From contig NZ_JBFRCU010000015.1 of assembly GCF_052113205.1 (NCBI RefSeq), forward strand, positions 1 to 64,000: DNA of 64,000 bases, in the 5' to 3' direction. This document shows positions 1 through 9,374 of this stretch, in pieces (the first letter of the stretch is position 1; each line of letters begins with the position of its first letter). The stretch comes from Inquilinus sp052113205. GTDB taxonomy: Bacteria; Pseudomonadota; Alphaproteobacteria; DSM-16000; Inquilinaceae. Made by a program: the position numbers and the translations under genes. The notes beneath the pieces are model-generated. The model had not been told where the DNA came from and did not search any database. It was given only the letters and a program-made list of their open reading frames with translations.

Positions 1-22
1 ATCCGCGACAGGGAACCCAAGC

Positions 23-2329
23 ATGGCCGTCGTCAACGGAACCGCCGGAGCCGATCTGATCCATGTCGCCGGCGACGGGCTGATCGCGCCGCCAGGCTTC
101 ACCAACATCGCCCAGGCGACGGATGACGCCGATACGCTGAATGGCCTCGGCGGCATCGACGCGATCTATGGCGGCGGCGGAAATGACGTGATCGACGGCG
201 GCGATGGCAATGACAGCCTCATCGGTGGCGCCGGGGCGGACACGATGCTCGGCGGCGCCGGCATCGACGTCGTCAGCTACGGCGGCACTGATGGCGTCCT
301 CGTCGATCTCACCACCGGCCAAGCCGTCGGCGGCGACGCCCAGGGCGATGTGCTCAACGGCATCGAGAACATCAATGGCACCGAGTCCGACGACACCCTG
401 AACGGTTCCGCGGCGGCCAACACCTTGAACGGCCTCGGCGGCGCCGACTCGATCCACGGCGGGGCCGGCAACGACACGCTCGACGGTGGCGCCGGTGACG
501 ATATCCTTGTGGGCGGCGCCGGGGCCGATCATCTCGATGGCGGGGCCGGCAGCGACATCCTCAACTACGGTGGTCCCGCCGGGGTGACCATCGATCTCGG
601 CACCGGCCTTGCCGCCGGCGGCGACGCCCAGGGCGACGTGATCTCGGGCTTCGAGAATGTCTGGGGCACCAACGTTCATGACGACATCATCACCGGATCG
701 TCCGGCGCCAATCTCCTCGACGGCTTTGGCGGCGACGACGTCCTCAGCGGCGGCGCCGGCGACGACCAGCTCGTGGGCGGTTACGGCGACGACGTCCTCC
801 GCGGCGGCGCCGGGGCCGATGTGCTGGACGGCCGCGACGGCATCGACCTCGTCAGCTTCTACGGCGCCACCGCCGCGGTGTCGGTCTATCTGTCATCCGG
901 TGTCGGCAGCGGCGGCGATGCGGAGGGGGACACCTATGCCGGCATCGAGAACGTCAATGGCGGCAAGGGCGCGGACACCATCGCGGGCAGCACGGCCGCG
1001 AACGTCCTGAACGGCTATGAGGGCAACGACACCATTGGTGGCGGGGACGGCGATGATACCCTCCTCGGCGGTGCCGGCGACGATCAACTGCAGGGCGATG
1101 CCGGGGCGGACCGCATCGACGGCGGCGCCGGCATCGATACCGCCAGCTATGAGGGACCGGCCGGGGTGACGGTCGACCTCGGCACCGGCTACGGCAGCGG
1201 CGGCGATGCCCAGGGCGATACGCTGTCCGGCATCGAGAACGCCTGGGGCACCAGCCTCCACGATGATGTCCTCACCGGATCTGCCGGGGCCAACAGCCTC
1301 GTGGGCTGGGGCGGGAATGATGTCCTCGCCGGGATGGGCGGCTCCGACACGCTGATCGGCGGTTTTGGCGATGATACGCTCCGCGGCGGCGACGGCGACG
1401 ACTTCCTCCATGTCGGGGCCGGCGCGGATATCATGGACGGCGGCGCCGGCCGCGACACCATCGTCTTCGACATCCCCATGGTCGCCGACTGGCAGTCGGG
1501 CATGCTCGACCCCGACATCAGCACAGATACCTGGCAGAGCTGGGAGGCGATCCAGGGCTCCTACGGCAACGACACGATCCGCACCGACAGTTGGGGCTAT
1601 GCGGTGGAGCTGCGCGGCGGTGCCGGCGACGATGTGCTCGCCGCGGGGGGCGACAGCATCGGCGTCGTCGCCGACACGCTGTCGGGGGATGACGGCAACG
1701 ACCAGCTCGACGGCGGCGCCGGCAACGATGTCCTCCGCGGCGGCACCGGGGCGGATGTGCTGGTGGGCTCCGCAGGGACCGACACGGCCAGCTACTACAG
1801 CGGCACGACGAGGGTGCTGGTCAGCCTCGCCAGCGGCACTGGCAGCGGCGGCGAGGCGCAGGGCGATACGTTGTCCGGCATCGAGAACCTCTCCGGCAGC
1901 CAGGGCGGCGACAGCCTCTACGGCAATGCCGGCGCCAACGTCCTGCAGGGCTGGAACGGCAACGACACCCTCGTCGGCCGGGCCGGCAAGGACACGCTCA
2001 CCGGCGGAGCCGGGGCCGACCGCTTCCAGTTCACCGCGCTCGGCGACAGCGTGGTCGGCGCCAATGCCGACCGGATCACCGATTTCAGCCATGCCCAGGG
2101 CGATAAGATCGACCTGGCGGGGATCGACGCCAAGTTCACGGTCGCGGGCAACCAGGCCTTCAGCTTCATCGGCACCGCCGCCTTCACCCATGTGGCCGGG
2201 CAGCTCCACATCTGGCACGACGCCGGCCAGACCATCGTCTCCGGCGACGTCAACGGCAACGGCACCGCCGACTTCAACATCGTCCTGAGCGGCACGATCG
2301 CCCTGGTCGCCGGCGACTTCGTGCTCTGA
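23..2329 (+). CDS. RTX calcium-binding repeat protein 1
   Basis: A 768-residue protein built almost entirely of GGxGxDxLx nonapeptides, for example GGGGNDVIDGGDGNDSLIGG near residue 52. These fold into a Ca2+-binding parallel beta-roll in the RTX family. Longer modules of the form VDLxTGxxxGGDAxGDxxxGIEN alternate with them. A non-repeat insert (TIVF..MVADWQSG) lies near residues 480-510. The last 104 residues (from ADRFQFTALGDS) form a serralysin-type C-terminal domain ending in DFVL, the acidic/aliphatic end expected of a type I secretion signal. There is no N-terminal signal peptide and no enzymatic domain. The start is supported by 'agggaa' 8-13 bases upstream. Export and Ca2+ binding are inferred from the family; the biological role is unknown. 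Confidence 0.9.
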   Translation: MAVVNGTAGADLIHVAGDGLIAPPGFTNIAQATDDADTLNGLGGIDAIYGGGGNDVIDGGDGNDSLIGGAGADTMLGGAGIDVVSYGGTDGVLVDLTTGQAVGGDAQGDVLNGIENINGTESDDTLNGSAAANTLNGLGGADSIHGGAGNDTLDGGAGDDILVGGAGADHLDGGAGSDILNYGGPAGVTIDLGTGLAAGGDAQGDVISGFENVWGTNVHDDIITGSSGANLLDGFGGDDVLSGGAGDDQLVGGYGDDVLRGGAGADVLDGRDGIDLVSFYGATAAVSVYLSSGVGSGGDAEGDTYAGIENVNGGKGADTIAGSTAANVLNGYEGNDTIGGGDGDDTLLGGAGDDQLQGDAGADRIDGGAGIDTASYEGPAGVTVDLGTGYGSGGDAQGDTLSGIENAWGTSLHDDVLTGSAGANSLVGWGGNDVLAGMGGSDTLIGGFGDDTLRGGDGDDFLHVGAGADIMDGGAGRDTIVFDIPMVADWQSGMLDPDISTDTWQSWEAIQGSYGNDTIRTDSWGYAVELRGGAGDDVLAAGGDSIGVVADTLSGDDGNDQLDGGAGNDVLRGGTGADVLVGSAGTDTASYYSGTTRVLVSLASGTGSGGEAQGDTLSGIENLSGSQGGDSLYGNAGANVLQGWNGNDTLVGRAGKDTLTGGAGADRFQFTALGDSVVGANADRITDFSHAQGDKIDLAGIDAKFTVAGNQAFSFIGTAAFTHVAGQLHIWHDAGQTIVSGDVNGNGTADFNIVLSGTIALVAGDFVL

Positions 2330-2408
2330 GCCAGCCCAGCCGGGATTGGTCCCGGGCCGACTATCGGCGGCATCTCGCACCGCAGCATCCGCGACAGGGA
2401 ACCCCAGC

Positions 2409-4763
2409 ATGGCCGTCGTCAACGGAACCGCCGGAGCCGATCTGATCCATAATGTCGGCGATGGCTTGATCGCGCCGCCCGGCTTCACCGACATCGCCCA
2501 GGCGACGGACAACGACGACACGCTGAGCGGCCTCGGCGGCACCGACGCGATCTATGGCGGCGGCGGCAACGACCTGATCGATGGCGGGGACGGCAATGAC
2601 AGCCTGATCGGGGGCGCCGGGGCGGACACGCTGCTCGGCGGCGCCGGCATCGACCTCGTCAGCTACGGCGGGGCGACTGGCGTGCTGGTCAGTCTCAATA
2701 CCGGCCATGGCATTGGCGGCGATGCCGAGGGTGACGTGCTCAACGGCATCGAGAATGTCCACGGCACCGCTTTCGGCGACAGCATAACCGGATCGGCTGC
2801 GGCGAACACGCTGACCGGCCTCGGCGGCAGCGACCTGCTCCATGGCCAGGATGGCAACGATATGCTCGACGGCGGGGATGGCGGTGACAACCTTCACGGA
2901 GAAAACGGCAACGACACAGTCAGCGGCGGTGCCGGCGACGATACGATCACAGGGGACGCGGGCGCCGATCATCTCGATGGCGGGGCCGGCAGCGACATCC
3001 TCAACTACGACGGTCCCGCCGGGGTGACCGTCGATCTCAGCACCGGCCTTGCCGCCGGCGGCGACGCCCAGGGCGACGTGATCTCGGGCTTCGAGAACGT
3101 CTGGGGCAACAACGTCCATGGCGACATCATCACCGGATCGTCCGGCGCCAATCTCCTCGACGGCTGGGGCGGCGACGACGTCCTCGGCGGCGGCGCCGGC
3201 GACGACCAGCTCTTGGGCGATCACGGCGACGACGTCCTCCGCGGCGGCGCCGGGGCCGATGTGCTGGACGGGGGCGACGGCATCGACCTTGTCACCTTCT
3301 ACGGCGCCACTGTCGCCGTGACGGTCAATCTGTCGTCCGGTGTCGGCGGCGGCGGAGACGCCCAGGGCGACACCTATGTCGCCATCGAGAACGTCAATGG
3401 CGGCAAGGGCGCGGACGCCATCGAGGGCAGCACGGCGGCGAATGTCCTGAACGGCTATGAGGGCCACGATACCATTTATGGCGGGGACGGCGACGATACC
3501 GTCCTCGGCGGTGCCGGCGACGATCAGTTGGAGGGCGATGCCGGGGCGGACCGCATCGACGGCGGCGCCGGCATCGACACCGTCAACTATGACGGATCGA
3601 CCGGGGTGACGGTCGACCTCGGCACCGGCCTCGGCAGCGGCGGTGAGGCGCAAGGCGATACGCTGTCCGGCATCGAGAACGCCTGGGGCACCGGCATCTA
3701 CGATGATATCCTCACCGGCTCTGCCGCCGCCAACCGCCTCGAGGGCTTCGGCGGGAACGATGTCCTCGCCGGGATGGGCGGCGCCGACACGCTGATCGGC
3801 GGCGCTGACGATGACACGCTTCACGGCGGCGACGGCGACGATTTCCTCCATGTCGGGGACGGGGCGGATGTCATGGATGGCGGCGCCGGCCGCGACACCA
3901 TCGTCTTCGACCGCCCCATGGTCGCCGACTGGCAGTCGGGCGTGCTGGACGCCGACATCAGCACGGATGCCTGGCAGAACTGGGAGGTGATCCAGGGCTC
4001 GTCCGGCAACGACACGATCCGCACCAACAGCTGGGGCTACGCGGTGGAACTGCGCGGCGGTGCCGGCGACGACGTGCTCGCCGCCGGGGTCAACGACGCC
4101 ACCGCCGACACGCTGTCGGGCGAGGCCGGCAACGACCGGCTCGACGGCGGCCCCGGCGACGACGTGCTCCGCGGCGGCGCCGGGGCGGATGTGCTGGTGG
4201 GCTCCGCCGGCACCGACACCGCCAGCTACTATACCGGCACCACCGGAATCCTGGTCAGCCTCGCCAGCGGGACCGGCAGCGGCGGCGAGGCCCAGGGCGA
4301 CACTCTGAGCGGCATCGAGAACCTCTCCGGCAGCCAGGGCGGCGACAGCCTCTACGGCAGTGCCGGCGCCAATGTGCTGCAGGGCTGGAACGGCAATGAC
4401 ACCCTCGTCGGCCGGGCCGGCCAGGACACGCTCAGCGGCGGCGCCGGGGCCGACCGCTTCCAGTTCACTGCGCTCGGCGACAGCGTGATCGGCGCCGATG
4501 CCGACCGGATCACCGATTTCAGCCATGCCCAGGGCGACCGCATCGACCTGGCCGGGATCGATGCCAATGTCACGGTCGCGGGCGACCAGGCCTTCAGCTT
4601 CATCGGCACCGCCGTCTTCACTCATGTGGCCGGGCAACTCCACATCTGGCACGACGCGGGCCAGACCATCCTCTCCGGCGACGTCAACGGCAACGGCACC
4701 GCCGACTTCAACATCGTCCTGAGCGGAACGGTCGCACCGGTCGCCGGCGACTTCGTGCTCTGA
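2409..4763 (+). CDS. RTX calcium-binding repeat protein 2
   Basis: A 784-residue paralogue of the preceding gene with the same N-terminus (MAVVNGTAGADLIH), the same alternation of GGxGxDxLx nonapeptides and GIEN modules, the same MVADWQSG insert and the same C-terminal domain ending DFVL. The open frame runs back to 2346, but the ATG at 2409 matches the starts of both neighbours and sits behind the conserved 'gacaggga' leader, so 2409 is chosen. Around residues 140-185 it carries repeats (LHGQDGND, LHGENGND) that replace those of copy 1, so the copies differ mainly in repeat content. It is probably secreted by a type I system encoded elsewhere. Confidence 0.9.
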   Translation: MAVVNGTAGADLIHNVGDGLIAPPGFTDIAQATDNDDTLSGLGGTDAIYGGGGNDLIDGGDGNDSLIGGAGADTLLGGAGIDLVSYGGATGVLVSLNTGHGIGGDAEGDVLNGIENVHGTAFGDSITGSAAANTLTGLGGSDLLHGQDGNDMLDGGDGGDNLHGENGNDTVSGGAGDDTITGDAGADHLDGGAGSDILNYDGPAGVTVDLSTGLAAGGDAQGDVISGFENVWGNNVHGDIITGSSGANLLDGWGGDDVLGGGAGDDQLLGDHGDDVLRGGAGADVLDGGDGIDLVTFYGATVAVTVNLSSGVGGGGDAQGDTYVAIENVNGGKGADAIEGSTAANVLNGYEGHDTIYGGDGDDTVLGGAGDDQLEGDAGADRIDGGAGIDTVNYDGSTGVTVDLGTGLGSGGEAQGDTLSGIENAWGTGIYDDILTGSAAANRLEGFGGNDVLAGMGGADTLIGGADDDTLHGGDGDDFLHVGDGADVMDGGAGRDTIVFDRPMVADWQSGVLDADISTDAWQNWEVIQGSSGNDTIRTNSWGYAVELRGGAGDDVLAAGVNDATADTLSGEAGNDRLDGGPGDDVLRGGAGADVLVGSAGTDTASYYTGTTGILVSLASGTGSGGEAQGDTLSGIENLSGSQGGDSLYGSAGANVLQGWNGNDTLVGRAGQDTLSGGAGADRFQFTALGDSVIGADADRITDFSHAQGDRIDLAGIDANVTVAGDQAFSFIGTAVFTHVAGQLHIWHDAGQTILSGDVNGNGTADFNIVLSGTVAPVAGDFVL

Positions 4764-4840
4764 CCGCAGCCGGCCGGGGCGGTCCCGGGCGGGCTATCGG
4801 CGGCATCGCGCACCGCAGCATCCGTGACAGGGAGACGGAC

Positions 4841-7141
4841 ATGGCCATCGTCAATGGAACTGCCGGAGCCGATCTGATCCATATCGCCGGCGACGGGCTG
4901 ATCGCTCCGCCCGGCGTGACCGACATCGCCCAAACGACGGACGGCGGCGACACGGTGAGCGGCCTCGGCGGCACCGATGTGATCTATGGCGGCGGCGGCG
5001 ACGATGTGATCGACGGCGGCGACGGCAATGACAGCCTCATCGGTGGCGCCGGGGCGGACGGGCTGCTCGGCGGCGCCGGCATCGACGTCATCAGCTACGG
5101 CGGCTCCGTTGGCGTGAACGTCGATCTCTCCACCGGCCACGGCACCGGCGGCGAGGCCGAGGGCGATGTGCTCAACGGCATCGAGAACATCAGCGGCACC
5201 GAGTTCGGCGACAACCTGAACGGTTCCGCGGCGGCCAACACCCTGAACGGCCTGGGCGGCGCCGACTGGGTCCACGGCGAGGGCGGCAACGACACGGTCG
5301 TCGGTGGCGCTGGTGACGATATCCTTGCGGGCGACGCCGGGGCCGATCATCTCGATGGCGGTGCCGGAATCGACACCCTCAATTACGACGGTCCCGCCGG
5401 GGTGACCGTCGACCTCAGCATCGGCCTTGCCGCCGGCGGCGAGGCCCAGGGCGACGTCATCACGGGCTTCGAGAATGTCTGGGGCACCAGCGACCATGGC
5501 GACATCCTCACCGGATCTTCCGGCGCCAACCGCCTCGACGGCTATGGCGGCGACGATGTCCTCAGCGGCCTCGCCGGCGACGATCATCTCGTGGGCAGCT
5601 ACGGCAACGACGTCCTCCGCGGCGGCGCCGGAGCCGATGTGCTCGACGGCGGCTCCGGCATCGACCTCGTCAGCTATTACGGCGCCACTGCCGGGGTGCT
5701 GGTCAATCTGGGCAGCGGAGTCGGCGTCGGCGGCGATGCCGAGGGGGACACTTATGCCAGCATCGAGAACGTCAACGGCGGCAAAGGCGCGGATTGCATT
5801 GCGGGCGGTGTGGTTGCGAACGTTCTTAACGGCTACGAAGGCGATGACATCGTCCTCGGTGGGGGCGGCAGCGATACCCTCATCGGCGGTGCCGGTGACG
5901 ATCTGCTGACTGGCGGCGCCGAGGCGGATCGGCTCGACGGCGGCGCCGGCATCGACACCGTCGACTATGACGGTACCGCCGGGGTGACGGTCGACCTCGG
6001 CGCCGGCCTCGGCAGCGGCGGCGAGGCGGATGGCGACACGCTGTCGGGCATCGAGAACGTCCGAGGCATCGCCGGCTACGATGACGCCCTCACCGGCTCT
6101 GCCGCCGCCAACCGCCTCGAGGGCTTCAGCGGGAACGATGTCCTCGCCGGGATGGGCGGCTCCGACCTGCTGATCGGCGGCGAGGGCGACGACACGCTCC
6201 GCGGCGGCGACGGCGACGACTATCTCTATGTCGGGGACGGAGCGGATATCATGGATGGCGGCGCAGGCCGCGACACCATCGTGTTCGGAAACGCCATGGT
6301 CGCCGACTGGCAGTCGGGCGTGCTCGACGCCGACATCAGCACGGATGCCTGGCAGAACTGGGAGGTGATCCAGGGCTCTGGCGGCGACGACACGATCCGC
6401 ACCAACAGCTGGGGCTATGCGGTCGAGCTGCGCGGCGGTGCCGGCAATGACGTGCTCGCCGTCGGGGTCGACGACGCCCTCGCCGACACGCTGTCGGGCG
6501 AGGACGGCAACGACCAGCTCGACGGCGGCGCTGGCAACGATATCCTCCGCGGCGGCGCCGGGGCGGATGTGCTGGTGGGCTCCGCCGGCACCGACACCGC
6601 CAGCTACTACAGCGGCACCACCGGAATCCTGGTCAGCCTGGCCACCGGCCTCGGCAGCGGCGGCGAGGCCCAGGGCGATACCCTGAGCGGCATCGAGAAC
6701 CTCTCCGGCAGCCAAGGCTGGGACCAGCTCTACGGCGATGCCGGCGCCAACGTCCTGCAGGGCTGGAACGGCAACGACGTGCTCGTCGGCCGGGCCGGCA
6801 AGGACACGCTCACCGGGGGCGCCGGGGCCGACCGCTTCCAGTTCACCGCGCTCGGCGACAGCGTGGTCGGCGCCAATGCCGACCGGATCACCGATTTCAG
6901 CCACACCCAGGGCGATAAGATCGACCTGGCCGGGATCGATGCCAATGTCACGGTCGCGGGCGACCAGGCCTTCAGCTTCATCGGCACCGCCGCCTTCACC
7001 CATGTGGCCGGGCAGCTCCACATCTGGCACGACGCCGGCCAGACCATCGTCTCCGGCGACGTCAACGGCAACGGCACCGCCGACTTCAACATCGTCCTGA
7101 GCGGCACGATCGCCCTGGTCGCCGGTGACTTCGTGCTCTGA
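4841..7141 (+). CDS. RTX calcium-binding repeat protein 3
   Basis: A 766-residue third copy. It starts MAIVNGTAGADLIH behind 'gacagggagacggac', where 'aggga' is a good ribosome-binding site. It has the same repeat architecture and the same insert (VFGNAMVADWQSG). Its C-terminal domain is nearly letter-for-letter that of copy 1, including the tail SGTIALVAGDFVL. The middle repeats have drifted more: the central region has changed residues at several otherwise conserved positions, including a Cys (GADCIAGG) that is unusual in this family. No catalytic domain is visible. Confidence 0.9.
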   Translation: MAIVNGTAGADLIHIAGDGLIAPPGVTDIAQTTDGGDTVSGLGGTDVIYGGGGDDVIDGGDGNDSLIGGAGADGLLGGAGIDVISYGGSVGVNVDLSTGHGTGGEAEGDVLNGIENISGTEFGDNLNGSAAANTLNGLGGADWVHGEGGNDTVVGGAGDDILAGDAGADHLDGGAGIDTLNYDGPAGVTVDLSIGLAAGGEAQGDVITGFENVWGTSDHGDILTGSSGANRLDGYGGDDVLSGLAGDDHLVGSYGNDVLRGGAGADVLDGGSGIDLVSYYGATAGVLVNLGSGVGVGGDAEGDTYASIENVNGGKGADCIAGGVVANVLNGYEGDDIVLGGGGSDTLIGGAGDDLLTGGAEADRLDGGAGIDTVDYDGTAGVTVDLGAGLGSGGEADGDTLSGIENVRGIAGYDDALTGSAAANRLEGFSGNDVLAGMGGSDLLIGGEGDDTLRGGDGDDYLYVGDGADIMDGGAGRDTIVFGNAMVADWQSGVLDADISTDAWQNWEVIQGSGGDDTIRTNSWGYAVELRGGAGNDVLAVGVDDALADTLSGEDGNDQLDGGAGNDILRGGAGADVLVGSAGTDTASYYSGTTGILVSLATGLGSGGEAQGDTLSGIENLSGSQGWDQLYGDAGANVLQGWNGNDVLVGRAGKDTLTGGAGADRFQFTALGDSVVGANADRITDFSHTQGDKIDLAGIDANVTVAGDQAFSFIGTAAFTHVAGQLHIWHDAGQTIVSGDVNGNGTADFNIVLSGTIALVAGDFVL

Positions 7142-7323
7142 CCGCACCCGGCCGGGGCGTCGCGCCGGCCGAATGCAACCGGCGACCGTAGCCGGAAAAA
7201 CTCGACATAATATCCCTGTTCCCTCGGGCGGGCATCCTCCATTTGGCTGAGGCGGCTGAGGTCAGTCCGGAGCAGACTGGCGGGCGGGTATTGCGGACGG
7301 CCGCCGGATGAAGGGGAAGAGCG

Positions 7324-9144
7324 ATGGCATTCACGCCCACCAACCTCACCGCACTGGACTGGGACCTCACGCGCAATGCGGGGGCGCTGTCGGTCCCGAT
7401 CGAGGAATTCGCCAGCATCGCCTTGACCAGGCTGCAGGTGACGGCCGGCGTCACCTATTATCTGATCGGAAGCACCGTCAGTGCCGATAACCGCAATGCC
7501 GCTATCGGCGTCATCGACGCGGACGGAAACGCGCTCGCCACCAGCTCGCCCGGCGAGCTCGGGATCCTGACCTTTTCGGCGACGTCGACCGGATCGGTCT
7601 ATCTCGGGGTCGCGAACCCGATGGGATACCCGGGGGTTGCGGATCTCTTCGTCACCACCAATTCGGCGTCGCTGGTCCAGATCGACGGCTTGTACACGGC
7701 GGCGGCCGGCGAGCGCGTCGCCGGCCACGGCGGCGCCGATTCGATCGACCTGGGGGCGGCCGGGCTGGATGCGCTGGGCGGCGGCGGCGACGACAGCCTC
7801 ACCGGCAACGGCCTCGACAACCGCCTCAGTGGTGGCGCCGGGAACGATCATATCTCCGCCGGGGACGGCAACGACGCGATCTGGGGCGGGCTGGGACTCG
7901 ATTTCATCGATGGCGGTGCCGGCAACGATATCGCCTATGCCGGCGACGCTCCCGACGTCGTGCTCGGCGGAGACGGCATCGACCGGCTGTATGGCGGCGC
8001 CGGGGCCGATCGGCTCGATGGCGGTGCCGGCAATGACGTCATTTCTGGCGATGCCGGGAACGACCTGGTCTCGGGCGGGATCGGCAACGATACGCTGTCG
8101 GGGGGCGACGGAGACGACAATATCGCCGGCGCCGAGAATGACGACGTGCTCTACGGCGGGGCCGGCGAAGACCTGCTCAGCGGTGACGCCGGCAACGACA
8201 CGATTTTCGGCGATGACGCACATGACTTCATTACCGGGGATGCGGGCGACGACACGCTTGATGGCGGCGCCGGCAACGACCAGCTTTATGGCGGAGAGAA
8301 CAACGACGTGCTGCGCGGCGGCGCCGGGGCCGACGATCTTGGCGGCGACGCCGGCGTCGATACCGTCAGCTACTACAGCAGCAGCGTCGGGGTCGTGGTC
8401 GATCTCGCCACCGGCAAGGGCAGTGGCGGCGAAGCCCAGGGCGACCACCTGTACAATGTCGAGAACCTCTCCGGCAGCCAGGGCAGCGACAGCCTTTACG
8501 GTAACGCCGGCGCCAATGTGCTGCAGGGCTGGGGCGGCGCCGACGTGCTCCGCGGCGGCGCCGGAGCCGACCGGCTCGACGGCGGCGCCGGCATCGACAC
8601 CGCCAGCTATTACAACGGCACGACCGGAGTCGTGGTCAGCCTCGCCAGCGGTCTCGGCAGCGGCGGCGAAGCGCAGGGCGACATCCTGGTCTCGATCGAG
8701 AACCTGTCTGGCAGCCAGGGCAGCGACAGCCTCTACGGCAACACCGGCGCGAATGTGCTGCAGGGCTGGAACGGCAACGACGCCCTCATCGGCCGGGCCG
8801 GCAAGGACACGCTCACCGGCGGCGCCGGGGCGGACCACTTCACCTTCGCGGCGCTCGGCGATAGCGTGGTAGGCGCCAATGCCGATGTCATCACCGATTT
8901 CAGCCACGCCCAGGGCGATCGCATCGACCTGTCGGGCATCGACGCCAAGTTCACGGTCGCCGGCGACCAAGCCTTCACTTTCATCGGCACCGCCGCCTTC
9001 ACCGGCGTCGCCGGACAACTTCACATCTGGCAGAACGCCGGCCAGACCATTGTCTCCGGCGACGTCAACGGCAACGGCACCGCCGACTTCAACATCGTCC
9101 TGACCGGGACCATCAATCTTGTGGCGGCCGATTTCGTGCTGTGA
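7324..9144 (+). CDS. RTX protein 4 with a non-repeat N-terminal domain
   Basis: A 606-residue protein. Residues 1 to about 125 are not RTX. They form a beta-rich segment (VTAGVTYYLIGSTV, then TFSATSTGSVYLGV) that resembles the bacterial pre-peptidase/PPC-like domains found in secreted proteins. About 20 GGxGxDxLx-type nonapeptides follow, then two GGEAQGD..ENLSGSQGSDSLYGN modules and the family C-terminal domain ending ADFVL. The start has an 'aaggggaagagcg' ribosome-binding site. The last ~100 residues match those of the upstream copies closely while the front half differs, so it looks like a shared secretion tail joined to a different passenger. The N-terminal domain assignment is tentative. 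Confidence 0.88.
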   Translation: MAFTPTNLTALDWDLTRNAGALSVPIEEFASIALTRLQVTAGVTYYLIGSTVSADNRNAAIGVIDADGNALATSSPGELGILTFSATSTGSVYLGVANPMGYPGVADLFVTTNSASLVQIDGLYTAAAGERVAGHGGADSIDLGAAGLDALGGGGDDSLTGNGLDNRLSGGAGNDHISAGDGNDAIWGGLGLDFIDGGAGNDIAYAGDAPDVVLGGDGIDRLYGGAGADRLDGGAGNDVISGDAGNDLVSGGIGNDTLSGGDGDDNIAGAENDDVLYGGAGEDLLSGDAGNDTIFGDDAHDFITGDAGDDTLDGGAGNDQLYGGENNDVLRGGAGADDLGGDAGVDTVSYYSSSVGVVVDLATGKGSGGEAQGDHLYNVENLSGSQGSDSLYGNAGANVLQGWGGADVLRGGAGADRLDGGAGIDTASYYNGTTGVVVSLASGLGSGGEAQGDILVSIENLSGSQGSDSLYGNTGANVLQGWNGNDALIGRAGKDTLTGGAGADHFTFAALGDSVVGANADVITDFSHAQGDRIDLSGIDAKFTVAGDQAFTFIGTAAFTGVAGQLHIWQNAGQTIVSGDVNGNGTADFNIVLTGTINLVAADFVL

Positions 9145-9374
9145 ACCGGGCTTTCGGTGTTGCGACGCTGATGAGGCGAAGATCCCGACATTCGCCGTTG
9201 GATAGCGGCGGTGGGCCGGCTTGTGCGCTGACCCGCTTTAGGATTTACTGCCTCTTGGCCCGAAGTTGCGGCGTGGCCTCGGACCTTTCGGATGGAATCC
9301 GGCTTCCAATTTGTATTTGTGGCTGATTTTTTCAAAAGGCCGGCAATGGCGATCGATTTTGAAGGGGGACTGCA

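Larger units (their letters stand above)
1..7141 (+). repeat. three tandem near-copies of an RTX gene with its leader
   Basis: Three consecutive genes (starts 23, 2409, 4841) and the short DNA in front of them are near-copies. The leader 'atccgcgacagggaa' occurs at 1-15 and 2387-2401, and as 'atccgtgacaggga' at 4820-4833. The gaps also share 'tatcggcggcat' followed by 'cgcaccgcagcatcc' about 50 bases before each start. The repeat period is about 2.4 kb. Blocks at the 3' ends (around 1920-2329, 4350-4763, 6730-7141) look almost identical by eye, which suggests recent duplication or gene conversion. Only 22 bases precede the first gene, so the array may extend upstream of the window. Confidence 0.85.

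Noticed and set aside
200..2100. Regular short repeats that might be taken for a CRISPR array or satellite DNA
   Set aside because: The period is the 27-base codon pattern of RTX nonapeptides within one open frame; there are no constant repeats with unique spacers and no cas genes.
4622..7147. A long minus-strand open frame opposite RTX gene 3, with similar ones at 893-2542 and 2361-4652
   Set aside because: They repeat because the RTX genes repeat. The sense strand has the GGxGxDxLx pattern, ribosome-binding sites and secretion ends; the antisense frames have none.
7142..7200. A GC hairpin (CGGCC...CCGGCCG) after RTX gene 3, considered as a terminator
   Set aside because: The stem is short and no T-run follows, so termination here is not supported.
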